From Alphaproteobacteria bacterium (GTDB lineage: Bacteria > Pseudomonadota > Alphaproteobacteria > MPNO01 > UBA2964), in contig WLWZ01000012.1 in assembly GCA_012103315.1 (NCBI GenBank), positions 62,001 through 126,000 on the forward strand: a stretch of 64,000 nucleotides of DNA, given 5' to 3'. The notes under the pieces are model-generated. The model had not been told where the DNA came from, made no database searches, and saw nothing but the letters and a program-made list of their open reading frames with translations. Position numbers and translations under genes: made by a program. Positions 20,729-30,396 of the stretch are shown piece after piece (within the stretch, counting starts at the first letter, position 1; each line of letters starts with the position of its first letter).

Positions 20729-21463
20729 TTAACCCGTTGCGCCGTATCGCCGCTCACGGCGGTGAAACTCATTGATTGCTTCCCGGAGATCCTCTCGAGA
20801 AAAATCTGGCCAAAGAGTGTCGGTAAAAACGAGTTCAGCATAAGCAACCTGCCACAAAAGAAAGTTGCTAATGCGTTGTTCGCCACTGGTGCGGATCACT
20901 AAATCTGGATCAGGCATACCGGCAGTTTCCAGATATTCAGAAATGACGCTTTCATCAATTGTAGAAACGTCTAATTCGCCGGCAGCGACCTGCCTAGCAA
21001 CGCTCTGTGCCGCCGCCGTAATTTCCTGACGTGCACCATAACTCAGCGCAACAACTAAATTCAAAGCAGTATTATTTTTGGTTTGTTCTTCTGCTTCCTC
21101 GATCAACGAAACAATGTCATTTGCCAGTAACGACCGTTGGCCGATGAAGCGCATCCTCACACCTTGTTGATCTAATTCCTTAATTTCCTGCCGCAAATAA
21201 AGACGGAGTAACCCCATTAAGGAACTTATTTCGGCAGCCGGTCGTTTCCAATTTTCGATAGAGAAACCGTATAGCGTCAGATATTCTATGCCCTGCTCGA
21301 TACTGCCCTTTACGACCTCGCGAACCGTCTCCATACCCCGGCGATGCCCTTCAATACGGGGGCGCCCACGTCCTTGAGCCCACCGACCATTTCCATCCAT
21401 GATAATACCAACATGAGTAGGAGGCGGCGGCGCCGTTTCTCGTAAAGATGAAACCGGCTTCAT
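20729..21463 (-). CDS. uppS: Undecaprenyl diphosphate synthase
   Basis: Adds eight isopentenyl units to farnesyl diphosphate to make the C55 lipid carrier for cell wall and O-antigen synthesis. The cis-prenyltransferase signature IMDGNGRWAQ is at 21-30 with the catalytic Asp23, followed by EGHRRG, FSIENWKRP and, near the end, DLVIRTSGEQRISNFLLWQ in part. The length is 244 residues. It is four bases after frr and feeds on the MEP products started by dxr just downstream. Confidence 0.96.
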   Translation of the reverse strand: MKPVSSLRETAPPPPTHVGIIMDGNGRWAQGRGRPRIEGHRRGMETVREVVKGSIEQGIEYLTLYGFSIENWKRPAAEISSLMGLLRLYLRQEIKELDQQGVRMRFIGQRSLLANDIVSLIEEAEEQTKNNTALNLVVALSYGARQEITAAAQSVARQVAAGELDVSTIDESVISEYLETAGMPDPDLVIRTSGEQRISNFLLWQVAYAELVFTDTLWPDFSREDLREAINEFHRRERRYGATG

Positions 21464-21467
21464 GACA

Positions 21468-22025
21468 TCATACCTGCATTATTTCTGATTCTTTTGATGC
21501 CAAGGCCTCGTCAACTTCTTTGATAAATCCGTCAGTGAGTTTTTGCAGATCATCTCCCCAAGCCCGCTGCTCGTCCTGAGATATCCCGCCTTCTTTTTCT
21601 TGCCGTTTGAGTTTGTCCATCCCGTCGCGACGAATATTGCGAACCGCCACACGGGCCTGCTCACAATATTTATGCGCAATCTTGGTCAACTCGACACGAC
21701 GCTCTTCACTAAGTTGTGGAATTGGAACACGAACCGAATTGCCATCGGTGGATGGGTTCAACCCGAGGCCAGAATCACGAATGGCCTTTTCTACAGAGGC
21801 AACGAGACCTTGATCCCAGACCTGAACAGAAATCATACGTGAATCACTGACATTCACAGTCGCAACCTGGTTCATCGGCATACTAGAACCATAGGCATCG
21901 ACCATTACTGGCTCTAAGAGAGCTGAGGATGCTCGGCCGGTTCTGAGACCACCAAATTCGCCCATCAATACGTCAATTGCACCCTGCATTCGACGCCTTA
22001 CATCATCAAGATCTGGATCAGCCAT
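21468..22025 (-). CDS. frr: Ribosome recycling factor
   Basis: Splits post-termination ribosomes together with EF-G. The 185 residues match the uniform family length. Clear motifs are [13 protein letters not shown], the central [16 protein letters not shown] in part, and the [12 protein letters not shown] segment. It starts 3 bases after pyrH, in the classic rpsB-tsf-pyrH-frr order. Confidence 0.97.
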   Translation of the reverse strand: MADPDLDDVRRRMQGAIDVLMGEFGGLRTGRASSALLEPVMVDAYGSSMPMNQVATVNVSDSRMISVQVWDQGLVASVEKAIRDSGLGLNPSTDGNSVRVPIPQLSEERRVELTKIAHKYCEQARVAVRNIRRDGMDKLKRQEKEGGISQDEQRAWGDDLQKLTDGFIKEVDEALASKESEIMQV

Positions 22026-22028
22026 TGT

Positions 22029-22754
22029 TTATCCATCCCTACGTATAACCGTAAAGCGGCCCTGCCCCTTTACGACGTTCGCAAACTCACCTGAATTGTG
22101 GAGGGAAAATACAAGAATCGGTATTTCGTTTTCCCGAGACAAAGAAATTGCCGACGCATCCATGACTTTCAAATCCTGCGTCAACACATCGTGATAGCTC
22201 AGACTCTCATACCGTACAGCGTCAGCAACCTTATGAGGATCGGCCGAATAGACACCATCTACTTGGGTACCTTTAAATAATGCATCACAGCCCATCTCAA
22301 CGGCCCTTAGAGCGGCTGCCGTATCTGTTGTAAAATAAGGGCTACCAGTGCCCGCAGCAAAGATCACAACACGACCTTTTTCCATATGTCTGTTCGCTTT
22401 GCGCCGAATATAGGGCTCGCAGACTGTCGACATCGGGATTGCAGATTGAACACGTGTGTGGACACCAATGCGTTCAAGCGCCCCCTGCATTGCCAAAGCG
22501 TTTATAACAGTGGCGAGCATACCCATGTAATCAGCGGTCCCCCGCTCCAAACCCTGGCTTGCCGCTTCAATTCCTCTGAAAATGTTGCCACCGCCAATGA
22601 CAAGGCACACCTCACACCCCAACTCCAGGACGCTTTTCACCTCATTCGCGATACGACCAACCGTGTCAGTTTCCAACCCGAATTCGCGATCACCCATCAA
22701 AGCTTCACCAGACAGCTTCAATAATATCCGACGATATTTTATGTCTTCCGGCAC
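22029..22754 (-). CDS. pyrH: UMP kinase
   Basis: Phosphorylates UMP to UDP; in bacteria it is a hexamer of the amino acid kinase fold, activated by GTP and inhibited by UTP. The 241 residues show [10 protein letters not shown] near the start, GGGNIFRG, and the ATP-binding [15 protein letters not shown] segment in part. It is separated by 58 bases from tsf, the largest gap inside this run, but no terminator is visible there. Confidence 0.96.
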   Translation of the reverse strand: MPEDIKYRRILLKLSGEALMGDREFGLETDTVGRIANEVKSVLELGCEVCLVIGGGNIFRGIEAASQGLERGTADYMGMLATVINALAMQGALERIGVHTRVQSAIPMSTVCEPYIRRKANRHMEKGRVVIFAAGTGSPYFTTDTAAALRAVEMGCDALFKGTQVDGVYSADPHKVADAVRYESLSYHDVLTQDLKVMDASAISLSRENEIPILVFSLHNSGEFANVVKGQGRFTVIRRDG

Positions 22755-22812
22755 CGCGTTCCTCGTGGAAAAATTAGGGATAGGTCGTTAGCTAAATCAT
22801 TCTAAAATATTA

Positions 22813-23736
22813 TCAGGACTGAGCTGCCGCAGCCACTTCCGCCGCGAAATCACTCTCTTCTTTCTCAACACCTTCGCCAAGAACATACCGAACAAATCCT
22901 TTTAAGGTGACCGGTGCGCCAGCATCTTTGCCCGCTTGTTCTAAAACTTTGGAAATCTTAGATTCCCCGTCGATGACGGATGTTTGTTCTATAAGAACCG
23001 CTTCTTCATAAAATTTCCGGAGACGGCCTTCGACCATCTTTGCAATGATTTCTTCTGGTTTGCCGGAGTCTTTGGCTTGATCCGTCAGTATTGTTCGCTC
23101 ACGTTCGAGCTCTTCCTGATCAACTTCATCGATCGTGGCCCAACGGGGTGACGCGGCCGCAACATGCATCGCCAACTGTTTGCCAACACCCTCAAGCACC
23201 GCAGCGTCACCTGTCGATTCCAGGCCAACCAACACTGCAATTCTTCCCAAGCCTGGAGCCGTTGCGTTATGGACGTAACTGCTCACGACACCACTAGAAA
23301 CCGAGATAGACTCAGACCGGCGTAAATTCATATTTTCGCCAATAGTTGCAATCAAATTGTTCAGCGTATCCTGAACCGTCGCGCCATCGCCAAAATCAGC
23401 ACTCAAGATAGCGTCTGTGTCGTTACCTTTATCAAGAGCAATTCCTGCAACGGAGGAAACAAACGACTGAAAGTCCGCGTTTCTTGCAACGAAGTCGGTT
23501 TCAGCATTGATTTCGATTGCTGCCCCTGACGTGCCTGCCGCATTCACAGCGACAAGTCCTTCAGCCGCCACCCTACTTGCCTTCTTTGCAGCTGCAGCCA
23601 GACCCGATTTTCGCAACCAATCAATCGCTGCTTCAAGGTCACCATCCACTTCGGAGAGCGCTTTCTTGCAATCCATCATGCCTGCGCCGGTTTTTTCGCG
23701 CAGTTCCTTAACCAGCGAAGCCGTTATTTGTGCCAT
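22813..23736 (-). CDS. tsf: Elongation factor Ts
   Basis: Guanine nucleotide exchange factor for EF-Tu. The 307 residues have the N-terminal UBA-like domain ([19 protein letters not shown] in part, about 9-27), the TDFVARN exchange segment near residue 80, and the dimerisation core. The gene follows rpsB by 42 bases and is expected to be co-transcribed from the rpsB promoter. Confidence 0.97.
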   Translation of the reverse strand: MAQITASLVKELREKTGAGMMDCKKALSEVDGDLEAAIDWLRKSGLAAAAKKASRVAAEGLVAVNAAGTSGAAIEINAETDFVARNADFQSFVSSVAGIALDKGNDTDAILSADFGDGATVQDTLNNLIATIGENMNLRRSESISVSSGVVSSYVHNATAPGLGRIAVLVGLESTGDAAVLEGVGKQLAMHVAAASPRWATIDEVDQEELERERTILTDQAKDSGKPEEIIAKMVEGRLRKFYEEAVLIEQTSVIDGESKISKVLEQAGKDAGAPVTLKGFVRYVLGEGVEKEESDFAAEVAAAAQS

Positions 23737-23778
23737 GACGTCGTCCTCGAAATAAAAGTGTTATGTAAAACTAAATCG

Positions 23779-24603
23779 TTAGCTAGCAGCTGCCTGACCA
23801 TCGTCTGTCTCGGCCGGTTTTTCTTCTGCTGCGGGAGTTTCTGCAGCCTCAGCAGGAACTTCCTCAGCCTTAGGCAATTCAGCTTCAGCGCCAATATCGC
23901 CGCCAGCAGCGATAGCTTCCTGCTGAAGACCATCGAGCACGGCATCAGCGACTAAGCCACAATAAAGAGCAATCGACCTGATTGCGTCATCATTGCCAGG
24001 AATTGGATATGTAATGCCACCCGGATTGCAATTACTATCAAGGACAGCAATTACCGGAATCCCTAGTTTTTGAGCTTCTTTGATGGCAATGCTTTCTTTA
24101 TTCGTGTCGATGACAAACAAAATATCTGGCAATCCACCCATCTCTTTGATGCCACCAAGAGCACGCTCAAGCTTATCGCGATCACGCGTCCGCATCAGAA
24201 GCTCTTTCTTTGTCAAACCAACATCGTCCTGGGAAAGCAGTTCATCATAATCCCGAAGACGCTTGATCGATGCTGTAATTGTACGCCAGTTGGTCAACAT
24301 TCCACCGAGCCAACGATGATCAACATAGTACTGACCACACCTTTTAGCGGCGTCAGCGATTTGTTCACTAGCTTGGCGTTTGGTTCCAACAAAAAGAACG
24401 CGACCGCCGCCGCTAACGACGTCACGGGCCGCTTGGAGAGCAGCGTGGAGCATAGGAACGCTCTGACGCAGATCTAGAATGTGTATACCGTTTCGTACCC
24501 CGTAAATGTACGGAGCCATCTTGGGGTTCCAACGTCTAGTATGATGTCCGAAATGAACGCCTGCTTCAAGCAATTGGCGCATAGAGAACGTAGGCAAAGC
24601 CAT
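23779..24603 (-). CDS. rpsB: 30S ribosomal protein S2
   Basis: Small-subunit protein that joins late in 30S assembly. The 274 residues begin with the family sequence [21 protein letters not shown] in part (GVHFGH is the key), and contain [14 protein letters not shown] and the C-terminal GNDDAIRSI signature. After residue 225 comes an Ala- and Glu-rich acidic tail of about 50 residues, a low-complexity extension often seen in alphaproteobacteria. A promoter lies 135-160 bases upstream with a structured leader. Confidence 0.97.
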   Translation of the reverse strand: MALPTFSMRQLLEAGVHFGHHTRRWNPKMAPYIYGVRNGIHILDLRQSVPMLHAALQAARDVVSGGGRVLFVGTKRQASEQIADAAKRCGQYYVDHRWLGGMLTNWRTITASIKRLRDYDELLSQDDVGLTKKELLMRTRDRDKLERALGGIKEMGGLPDILFVIDTNKESIAIKEAQKLGIPVIAVLDSNCNPGGITYPIPGNDDAIRSIALYCGLVADAVLDGLQQEAIAAGGDIGAEAELPKAEEVPAEAAETPAAEEKPAETDDGQAAAS

Positions 24604-24682
24604 AATAAAATCCTTTTCTCCGGTTGGTGCGTCCGCGGTACAAGTTTGATCAGATTGTTTCTAATTCAAACACCGGAACAAC

Positions 24683-24704
24683 GACACCTATGTAGGATGG
24701 TGTC
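24683..24704 (-). promoter_or_regulatory. Hairpin in the rpsB leader
   Basis: Perfect 6-bp arms GACACC (24683-24688) and GGTGTC (24699-24704) enclose 10 bases that can pair further as CCTA/TAGG. The element is about 80 bases before the rpsB start and inside the predicted transcript. S2 is known to repress its own mRNA in E. coli through a leader structure, so a similar role is possible here but not shown. Confidence 0.3.
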
Positions 24705-24737
24705 ATCGCAAGACCGCGTGCGGTTTAAAGTAGGGGC

Positions 24738-24766
24738 TTGATAGACCCTAGCGCGTAGAATTTCAA
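24738..24766 (-). promoter_or_regulatory. Promoter of rpsB-tsf-pyrH-frr run
   Basis: Read on the minus strand: -35 TTGAAA (24761-24766), 17-base spacer, -10 TATCAA (24738-24743). Transcription would start near 24731, giving a leader of about 130 bases before rpsB. No other promoter of equal quality is visible between dnaE and rpsB. Confidence 0.55.
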
Positions 24767-24779
24767 GCAAATTTCCTTA

Positions 24780-24803
24780 GAAACTAATCCATGGCTTAGT
24801 TTC
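24780..24803 (-). terminator. Weak hairpin after dnaE
   Basis: Perfect 8-bp arms GAAACTAA and TTAGTTTC enclose 8 bases, 12 bases beyond the dnaE stop. The stem is AT-rich and no T tract follows on the minus strand, so it may be a transcript-end structure rather than an intrinsic terminator. Confidence 0.25.
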
Positions 24804-24815
24804 GATATATAACGG

Positions 24816-27800
24816 TTATATGTCCCGGATTTCTATAACCCCAGGGACAGACTCAATAGCCGATCGCATATCTGCGGAAATGAGATAATTACTCGGTAAC
24901 GCAACCTCTACAGTTTGTTGCTGATCGATATTGAGGACCAACCGTACTTGGCCCCGGCCCTCTTTTCCGCCCGCAAGAGCAAGCTTCAATGCTTCGAGGC
25001 TATCTTGGCTATTTAAATGGACTTTGAGGCCGGCACCCGATCTCGCGACGGCCTGATCCAGGTCTGACACGCCAACCGAATTCAATTTTATTTCCCCACC
25101 ATCCGCCCGCGCCTCACATGCGACCAATAAAGGACGGCCAGAATCTAGTAATTCCCGACTTGCGGCAAGAACCTCGGAAAACATCACGACCTCAAACACA
25201 CCTTCCCGGCCCAAAAATTCAACGAAAGCAAACCTATTGCCTTTTGCAGACGTACGTTCACGCTTTCCTTGAACAACGCCAGCAAGTTTTGGGCGGCTTC
25301 CCGCTGAGGCGACCGTTAATGAGGTAAACGACACAACGCCAAGTCGCTCCAATGTGCTTCCATATGAGTCGAGAGGATGTGCAGAAAGAAAGAAGCCAAC
25401 CGCAGCGGCTTCTTCATTGAGCTTCTCGTTCTTTGGCCAATCTTCGACCTCGGGCAAATTTTGCTGCTGCACAACTTTAAGGCCGGAGTCTCCACCAAAC
25501 AAATTAACCTGATTATCTTCACGCTCTCGTTCAGCGGCATTTGCTGTTTTTAAAATAACGTCGACGCCTTCCAGGAGCTTACGTCTATTAATATCAAGGC
25601 ACTCAAAGGCGCCAGCCTTAATCAGATTTTCGAGCTGCCGTTTGTTCGCAACCTTACCACCAACCCTTTCCGCAAAATCCCAAATATCCTGAAACGGCCC
25701 CTTGTCGCGCCTTTCTTCCACCAAAGCGTCCATTGCCTGAATACCCACATTTTTGACCGCGGCCAGCGCGTAACGAATAGCGCCCTTTTCCTCATCGTTC
25801 TGTGGCTGGCGAACCGAAAATACACCATGCGATTCATTTATATCTGGTGGCAAAAGTTCGAACTCGAGCTTCTTTATCTCATCCTTAAAGACTTTAAGCT
25901 TGTCGGTATTGCCCATATCGAGCGTCATTGAGGCTGCCAAGAATTCAACCGGGTAATTGGCCTTTAACCACGCCGTTTGATAAGCAACGAGTGCATATGC
26001 TGCGGCATGCGATTTGTTAAACCCGTAGCCAGCAAATTTATTAACTTGTTCAAATATCTGCGCCGCTTGCGCTCCGTCCACACCACGCGCCTCTGCACCT
26101 TCGACGAAGATAATTCGCTGCGCATCCATCTCCGATTTGATCTTTTTGCCCATCGCGCGACGCAAAAGATCTGCGTTGCCCAGACTGAAGCCTGATAGAA
26201 CCTGGGCGATCTGCATAACCTGCTCCTGATAGATCATGACACCAAAGGTTTCGGTCAAGATGCTTTCAATGTCAGGATGCAAGTAATCCGGCTCTTCCTC
26301 CCCGTGTTTGCAAGCGATATAGCGCGGGATGTTATCCATCGGCCCCGGACGATAGAGGGCAACAAGCGCAATAATATCTTCGAAACAGTCGGGCTTCATT
26401 TGACGCAGTACGTCACGCATACCCGTGCTCTCAAGCTGGAACACCCCGATCGTGTCGCCTTTACCCAGCATTTCAAAAGTTTTTTCGTCTTCAAACGGTA
26501 GCGTAGTAAGGTCAAGTGTTACGCCGCCTTCTTTAATCAGCGCGACAGCCTTATCCAGAACGGTCAGCGTTTTCAGACCAAGGAAATCAAACTTCACCAA
26601 CCCTGCTGCTTCAGCATACTTCATGGAAAATTGGGTCGCTGCCATATCAGACCGAGGGTCACGATACATCGGAACGAATTCATCAAGTGGTTGATCGCCG
26701 ATCACAACGCCTGCCGCATGGGTCGATGCATGACGATAAAGCCCCTCAAGCTTCAACCCAATATCCAGCAAACGGGCAACTTGTTCGTCTTCGTCCCGGA
26801 GCCGGCGTAGTTCAGGTTCAACATCCAGAGCTTCTTGCAACGTCGGTGGATGCGCTGGATTGAACGGGATCAGTTTACAAATCCGATCAACATACCCATA
26901 CGGCATACCGAGAACACGTCCGACGTCTCGAAGCACCGCACGGGCCTGTAGCTTTCCGAATGCAATGATTTGAGCCACACGTTCTTTGCCGTACTTTTCC
27001 TGAACATATTGGATGACTTCATCACGTCGATCCTGACAAAAATCGATGTCAAAATCAGGCATTGAAACTCGTTCGGGGTTTAGAAATCTCTCAAAAAGAA
27101 GCCCGAACTTAAGAGGGTCCAAGTCGGTAATCGTCAATGCCCATGCAACGACAGAGCCCGCACCTGACCCACGACCCGGGCCAACCGGGATTCCTTGGTT
27201 CTTTGACCATTGAATAAAATCGGCAACGATCAAAAAGTACCCTGGGAAGCCCATCTCCAGGATAACACCCAGTTCAAAATTAAGGCGTTCCTGGTAGGGT
27301 TTAGCGTCGTCACCGTCTATTTCTAAAGTTTTCAAACGGAGTGCCAGCCCATCTTCGGCCTCCGTTCGCAACTGCTCAGATTCGCTGCGCCCATCCAATG
27401 TCGGAAATGCTGGCAATATGGGCGCATGCTCTTCGGGCATAAAGGCGCAACGTTGCGCTATTACGACAGTATTCGAAATCGCTTCTGGAATATCGGAGAA
27501 AGCTTCCAGCATCTCCTTTTGCGAACGAAAGCCATGTTGAGGGGTTAAACGGCGCCGGTCTTCTTGGTCAATATGCGCGCTGTCAGCGATACACAACAAT
27601 GCATCATGAGCTTCGTACATGGACTCATCTGCAAAGTGGCTATTGTTCGTCGCGACCACCGGTAAATCATGAGAAAACGCTATTTCAATTAATGGACCAT
27701 CGATTTGATCGTCTTGTGGCCTCCCGTGCCGAAGAAGCTCGATATACAGTCGGCCAGGAAACAACTCCTTCAATTTCTGAGCCATAACGTCTGCTGCTGG

Positions 27801-28280
27801 GCGTTGCTCATCAGACAACAATCGTCCTAGAGCACCATCTGGCCCGCCTGTCAGAGCAATGACCCCATCCGTAAAACCAGAGAGATCTGAAAACTTGATA
27901 TGCGCCTTTTCGTCAGGTGGCGTTTCCAAGAATGAACGGCTTACCAATTTTACAAGATTTCGGTAACCGTCCTGGTTCTGAGCCAACAAAATAAGCGTAT
28001 CAAATGACGGTCTTTGAGCGTTTGCACGATGACTCGATTTTCCGCCGCAATCTTCGGGTCGGTCGACCAAAACCTGACACCCAATGATAGGCTGCAAACC
28101 GGCTTTGCTAGCGGCAATAGAGAATTCCAACGCGCCGAACAGATTACCTGTATCTGTCAACGCAACAGCAGGCATATCGTGCTCCTGACAGAGCGCGATC
28201 AGATCGGGAATTTTGATAGCTCCTTCGGAAAGCGAATAGGCCGAATGAACACGCAAATGAATAAAATTTGGCTGCGGCAT
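24816..28280 (-). CDS. dnaE: DNA polymerase III alpha subunit
   Basis: Replicative polymerase of the chromosome. Domain order over 1154 residues: PHP domain (about 5-280), palm with GPGRGSGAGS at 368-377 and catalytic Asp409 and Asp411 in PDFDID, third Asp565 in KFDFLGLK, then the helix-hairpin-helix and OB fold (LAGVVQGKRERTSAKGNRF in part, about 985-1060). The PHP motif reads HLRVHS, with Arg where active PHP proofreaders have His, as in E. coli; editing is therefore expected to come from DnaQ. The gene has a 174-base upstream region with a DnaA box. Confidence 0.98.
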   Translation of the reverse strand: MPQPNFIHLRVHSAYSLSEGAIKIPDLIALCQEHDMPAVALTDTGNLFGALEFSIAASKAGLQPIIGCQVLVDRPEDCGGKSSHRANAQRPSFDTLILLAQNQDGYRNLVKLVSRSFLETPPDEKAHIKFSDLSGFTDGVIALTGGPDGALGRLLSDEQRPAADVMAQKLKELFPGRLYIELLRHGRPQDDQIDGPLIEIAFSHDLPVVATNNSHFADESMYEAHDALLCIADSAHIDQEDRRRLTPQHGFRSQKEMLEAFSDIPEAISNTVVIAQRCAFMPEEHAPILPAFPTLDGRSESEQLRTEAEDGLALRLKTLEIDGDDAKPYQERLNFELGVILEMGFPGYFLIVADFIQWSKNQGIPVGPGRGSGAGSVVAWALTITDLDPLKFGLLFERFLNPERVSMPDFDIDFCQDRRDEVIQYVQEKYGKERVAQIIAFGKLQARAVLRDVGRVLGMPYGYVDRICKLIPFNPAHPPTLQEALDVEPELRRLRDEDEQVARLLDIGLKLEGLYRHASTHAAGVVIGDQPLDEFVPMYRDPRSDMAATQFSMKYAEAAGLVKFDFLGLKTLTVLDKAVALIKEGGVTLDLTTLPFEDEKTFEMLGKGDTIGVFQLESTGMRDVLRQMKPDCFEDIIALVALYRPGPMDNIPRYIACKHGEEEPDYLHPDIESILTETFGVMIYQEQVMQIAQVLSGFSLGNADLLRRAMGKKIKSEMDAQRIIFVEGAEARGVDGAQAAQIFEQVNKFAGYGFNKSHAAAYALVAYQTAWLKANYPVEFLAASMTLDMGNTDKLKVFKDEIKKLEFELLPPDINESHGVFSVRQPQNDEEKGAIRYALAAVKNVGIQAMDALVEERRDKGPFQDIWDFAERVGGKVANKRQLENLIKAGAFECLDINRRKLLEGVDVILKTANAAEREREDNQVNLFGGDSGLKVVQQQNLPEVEDWPKNEKLNEEAAAVGFFLSAHPLDSYGSTLERLGVVSFTSLTVASAGSRPKLAGVVQGKRERTSAKGNRFAFVEFLGREGVFEVVMFSEVLAASRELLDSGRPLLVACEARADGGEIKLNSVGVSDLDQAVARSGAGLKVHLNSQDSLEALKLALAGGKEGRGQVRLVLNIDQQQTVEVALPSNYLISADMRSAIESVPGVIEIRDI

Positions 28281-28338
28281 TCCCTATTAATTCCACAGCT
28301 TCAAGCGTCTGTCATTAGAACAAACCACGAATTACGCT

Positions 28339-28376
28339 ACATAATGTGGTTGACATAGAAACTATTCACATTATGT
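28339..28376. repeat. 10-bp inverted repeat upstream of dnaE
   Basis: Perfect arms ACATAATGTG (28339-28348) and CACATTATGT (28367-28376) with an 18-base spacer. The spacing (centres 28 bases apart) is more like a protein-binding site than an RNA hairpin. The spacer starts a plus-strand promoter-like pair, TTGACA (28350-28355), 16 bases, TATGTT (28372-28377). Confidence 0.55.
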
Positions 28377-28385
28377 TGTGGATAA
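28377..28385 (-). promoter_or_regulatory. DnaA box upstream of dnaE
   Basis: The minus strand reads TTATCCACA, an exact match to the strongest known DnaA box, about 97 bases before the dnaE start. A near match, CTATTCACA, lies at 28362-28370 on the plus strand. It suggests DnaA control of dnaE transcription or a DnaA titration site; the cluster is too small and the context wrong for a clear replication origin. Confidence 0.5.
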
Positions 28386-28454
28386 CTCTTCCGCAAGCCC
28401 CTAGAATACCACACTTTTTTTACGGAAGAACGAATCGCTAACAAATTGGTAGTC

Positions 28455-29138
28455 TCAAGCGTCGACTAGTACACCGGCCCTGAGCATTACGACGCGATCC
28501 ATCCGTCGCGCAAGGTCCATGTTATGTGTCGCAATTAGCGCTGAGACATCCTGCTTCCGGACAGCATTCATCATAACATCGAATATTGTCGACGCCGTCC
28601 CTTCATCAAGATTCCCTGTCGGTTCATCAGCTAACAGAACCCGTGGACGATTAATCAGGGCCCGCGCAATAGCTACCCTTTGTTGTTCGCCGCCAGACAA
28701 TTCAGATGGTCGATGGGAGAGACGCTCAGCCAAACCAACGTCTGTCAATAACGTACAAGCCCGCTCTCGGGCATCTGATTTTCTGATCCCCGCTATCATT
28801 TGTGGCAAAATCACATTCTCTTCTGCAGAGAATTCAGGGAGTAAATGATGGAATTGATATACGAACCCTAACCCAGATTGCCGAATTACGGTCCGGGCAT
28901 TGTCATCCATCGCGGTACAATCCTCTCCGTCGAGAATAACTCTTCCACTATTCGGCTGTTCCAAAAGGCCTGCGATATGTAATAGCGTTGATTTGCCCGT
29001 ACCAGATGGCCCAACAAGCGCCGTAATCTCCCCAGCAACGAGTGAAAGCGAGACACCCCGCAAGACTTCTAACCGTCCTGTCCCTTGTTCAAAGGACCGC
29101 TCTACAGATTCTAACTGAAGTGAGACACTGTCACTCAT
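28455..29138 (-). CDS. lolD: Lipoprotein-releasing ABC transporter ATP-binding protein
   Basis: ATPase of the Lol system that extracts outer-membrane lipoproteins from the inner membrane and hands them to LolA. The 227 residues contain Walker A GPSGTGKST at 43-51, the Q-loop region, the LSGGEQQRVAIARAL signature and Walker B LLADEPTGNLD. The start overlaps the lolC stop by 8 bases, so the two are coupled. Confidence 0.95.
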   Translation of the reverse strand: MSDSVSLQLESVERSFEQGTGRLEVLRGVSLSLVAGEITALVGPSGTGKSTLLHIAGLLEQPNSGRVILDGEDCTAMDDNARTVIRQSGLGFVYQFHHLLPEFSAEENVILPQMIAGIRKSDARERACTLLTDVGLAERLSHRPSELSGGEQQRVAIARALINRPRVLLADEPTGNLDEGTASTIFDVMMNAVRKQDVSALIATHNMDLARRMDRVVMLRAGVLVDA

Positions 29139-30384
29139 AACGAAGAGCTTCGACGGGGTCTAGCCTCGCCGCCCGCCAGGAAGGATATATTGTCGCAAGA
29201 AAAGAGAGACCAAGGGCCATTCCTGTCACTGTTGCGACTTCTGCCGGGTCGACCTTGGCAGGCAATTGGGAAAGGAAATAAATCTCCGCCTGAAACAATT
29301 GAGAATCCGTCAAAGTTTGCAGCCATTGCCGAATAGTCTCGATGTTTAACGAAAACGCCAACCCCAACAAAAACCCAGCGACCGTACCGATAACGCCTAC
29401 CGCCATACCTGAAAGCAGAAAAATCCGCATGATCATGCCACGGGTAGCGCCCATCGTGCGTAAGATCGCAATATCCCTTCCCTTGTCATTGACCATCATA
29501 ATAAGGCCAGAGATTACGTTGAAAGCGGCAACAACAATGATCAAGGTCAGGATCAGGAACATCACATTTCGTTCCACCTGAATGGCATTAAAAAAACTGG
29601 CGTTAGTCCGCTGCCAATCCAAAATACGAACAGGCACGCCAGCCTTTCTAGCAATCTCTGATCTTGTGGCCTGAACAAGATCGGGGCTCGTTAGCATGAC
29701 TTCCAGGTTCGTAATTTTGCCCGCCCCTGTTTTAAAGAAAGAACGCGCTGCACTCAGGGTCGTGAAGAGGAACGAGCTATCATATTCGTACATCCCAATT
29801 TCGAAGATCGCCCGAACGCGAAAACTCTTTAACCGTGGCACTGATCCAAACGCCGTCACCCGACTACTCGGTGCTATGAGCGTTATCTTAGCGCCAACAG
29901 ATAACCCATATTTCTCTGCAAAACGATTCCCGACGACAATGTCTCTATCGTTTCTGAAGTTTTTGAGATCGCCGCGGACGATGTTTTTTCTCAAGGAAGG
30001 GTGTTTAGAGATGTCAGCCGGGCGAATTCCACGAACCAAAGCCCCGCTCGCCGTACCACGAACTGTGGCCATCGCTTGCCCTTCGATAATGGGGGTCACC
30101 CGAACAACGCCCTCAACACCGCGCAACCGTTTTGCAACGGCATCAAAATCCTTAAGCCCATCCCCAAAAGGTGCTGAAACGCCGAGATGGCCGTTCAACC
30201 CCAAGATACGTCCCATGAGTTCCGCGCGAAATCCATTCATCACCGCCATCACGATGATAAGGGTGGCAACACCCAGCCCAATGCCCGCCAAAGAAAACCC
30301 AGCAATGACAGAGATAAAGCCCTCACGACGCCGAGCACGTAAATACCGGCGCGCCACAGTTCTTTCGAAGGCGGAAAAAATCAT
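29131..30384 (-). CDS. lolC: Lipoprotein-releasing ABC transporter permease LolC/LolE
   Basis: Membrane partner of LolD. The 417 residues show one N-terminal membrane helix (about 20-50, GFISVIAGFSLAGIGLG in part), a large periplasmic MacB-like domain (about 50-270), and three C-terminal membrane helices of the FtsX domain. Only one permease gene is present, so it probably works as a homodimer rather than the LolC/LolE pair of E. coli, as is usual in alphaproteobacteria. It follows proS by 12 bases. Confidence 0.93.
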   Translation of the reverse strand: MIFSAFERTVARRYLRARRREGFISVIAGFSLAGIGLGVATLIIVMAVMNGFRAELMGRILGLNGHLGVSAPFGDGLKDFDAVAKRLRGVEGVVRVTPIIEGQAMATVRGTASGALVRGIRPADISKHPSLRKNIVRGDLKNFRNDRDIVVGNRFAEKYGLSVGAKITLIAPSSRVTAFGSVPRLKSFRVRAIFEIGMYEYDSSFLFTTLSAARSFFKTGAGKITNLEVMLTSPDLVQATRSEIARKAGVPVRILDWQRTNASFFNAIQVERNVMFLILTLIIVVAAFNVISGLIMMVNDKGRDIAILRTMGATRGMIMRIFLLSGMAVGVIGTVAGFLLGLAFSLNIETIRQWLQTLTDSQLFQAEIYFLSQLPAKVDPAEVATVTGMALGLSFLATIYPSWRAARLDPVEALRYE

Positions 30385-30396
30385 GGCGATTTCCCC

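Noticed and set aside
28318..28332. Possible second LexA box upstream of dnaE, GAAC-N7-GAAT
   Set aside because: One mismatch in the critical half-site, and dnaE is not a usual SOS gene; the DnaA box nearby explains the region better.
28339..28385. Replication origin
   Set aside because: Only one perfect DnaA box, no long AT-rich unwinding region, and none of the usual alphaproteobacterial origin neighbours.
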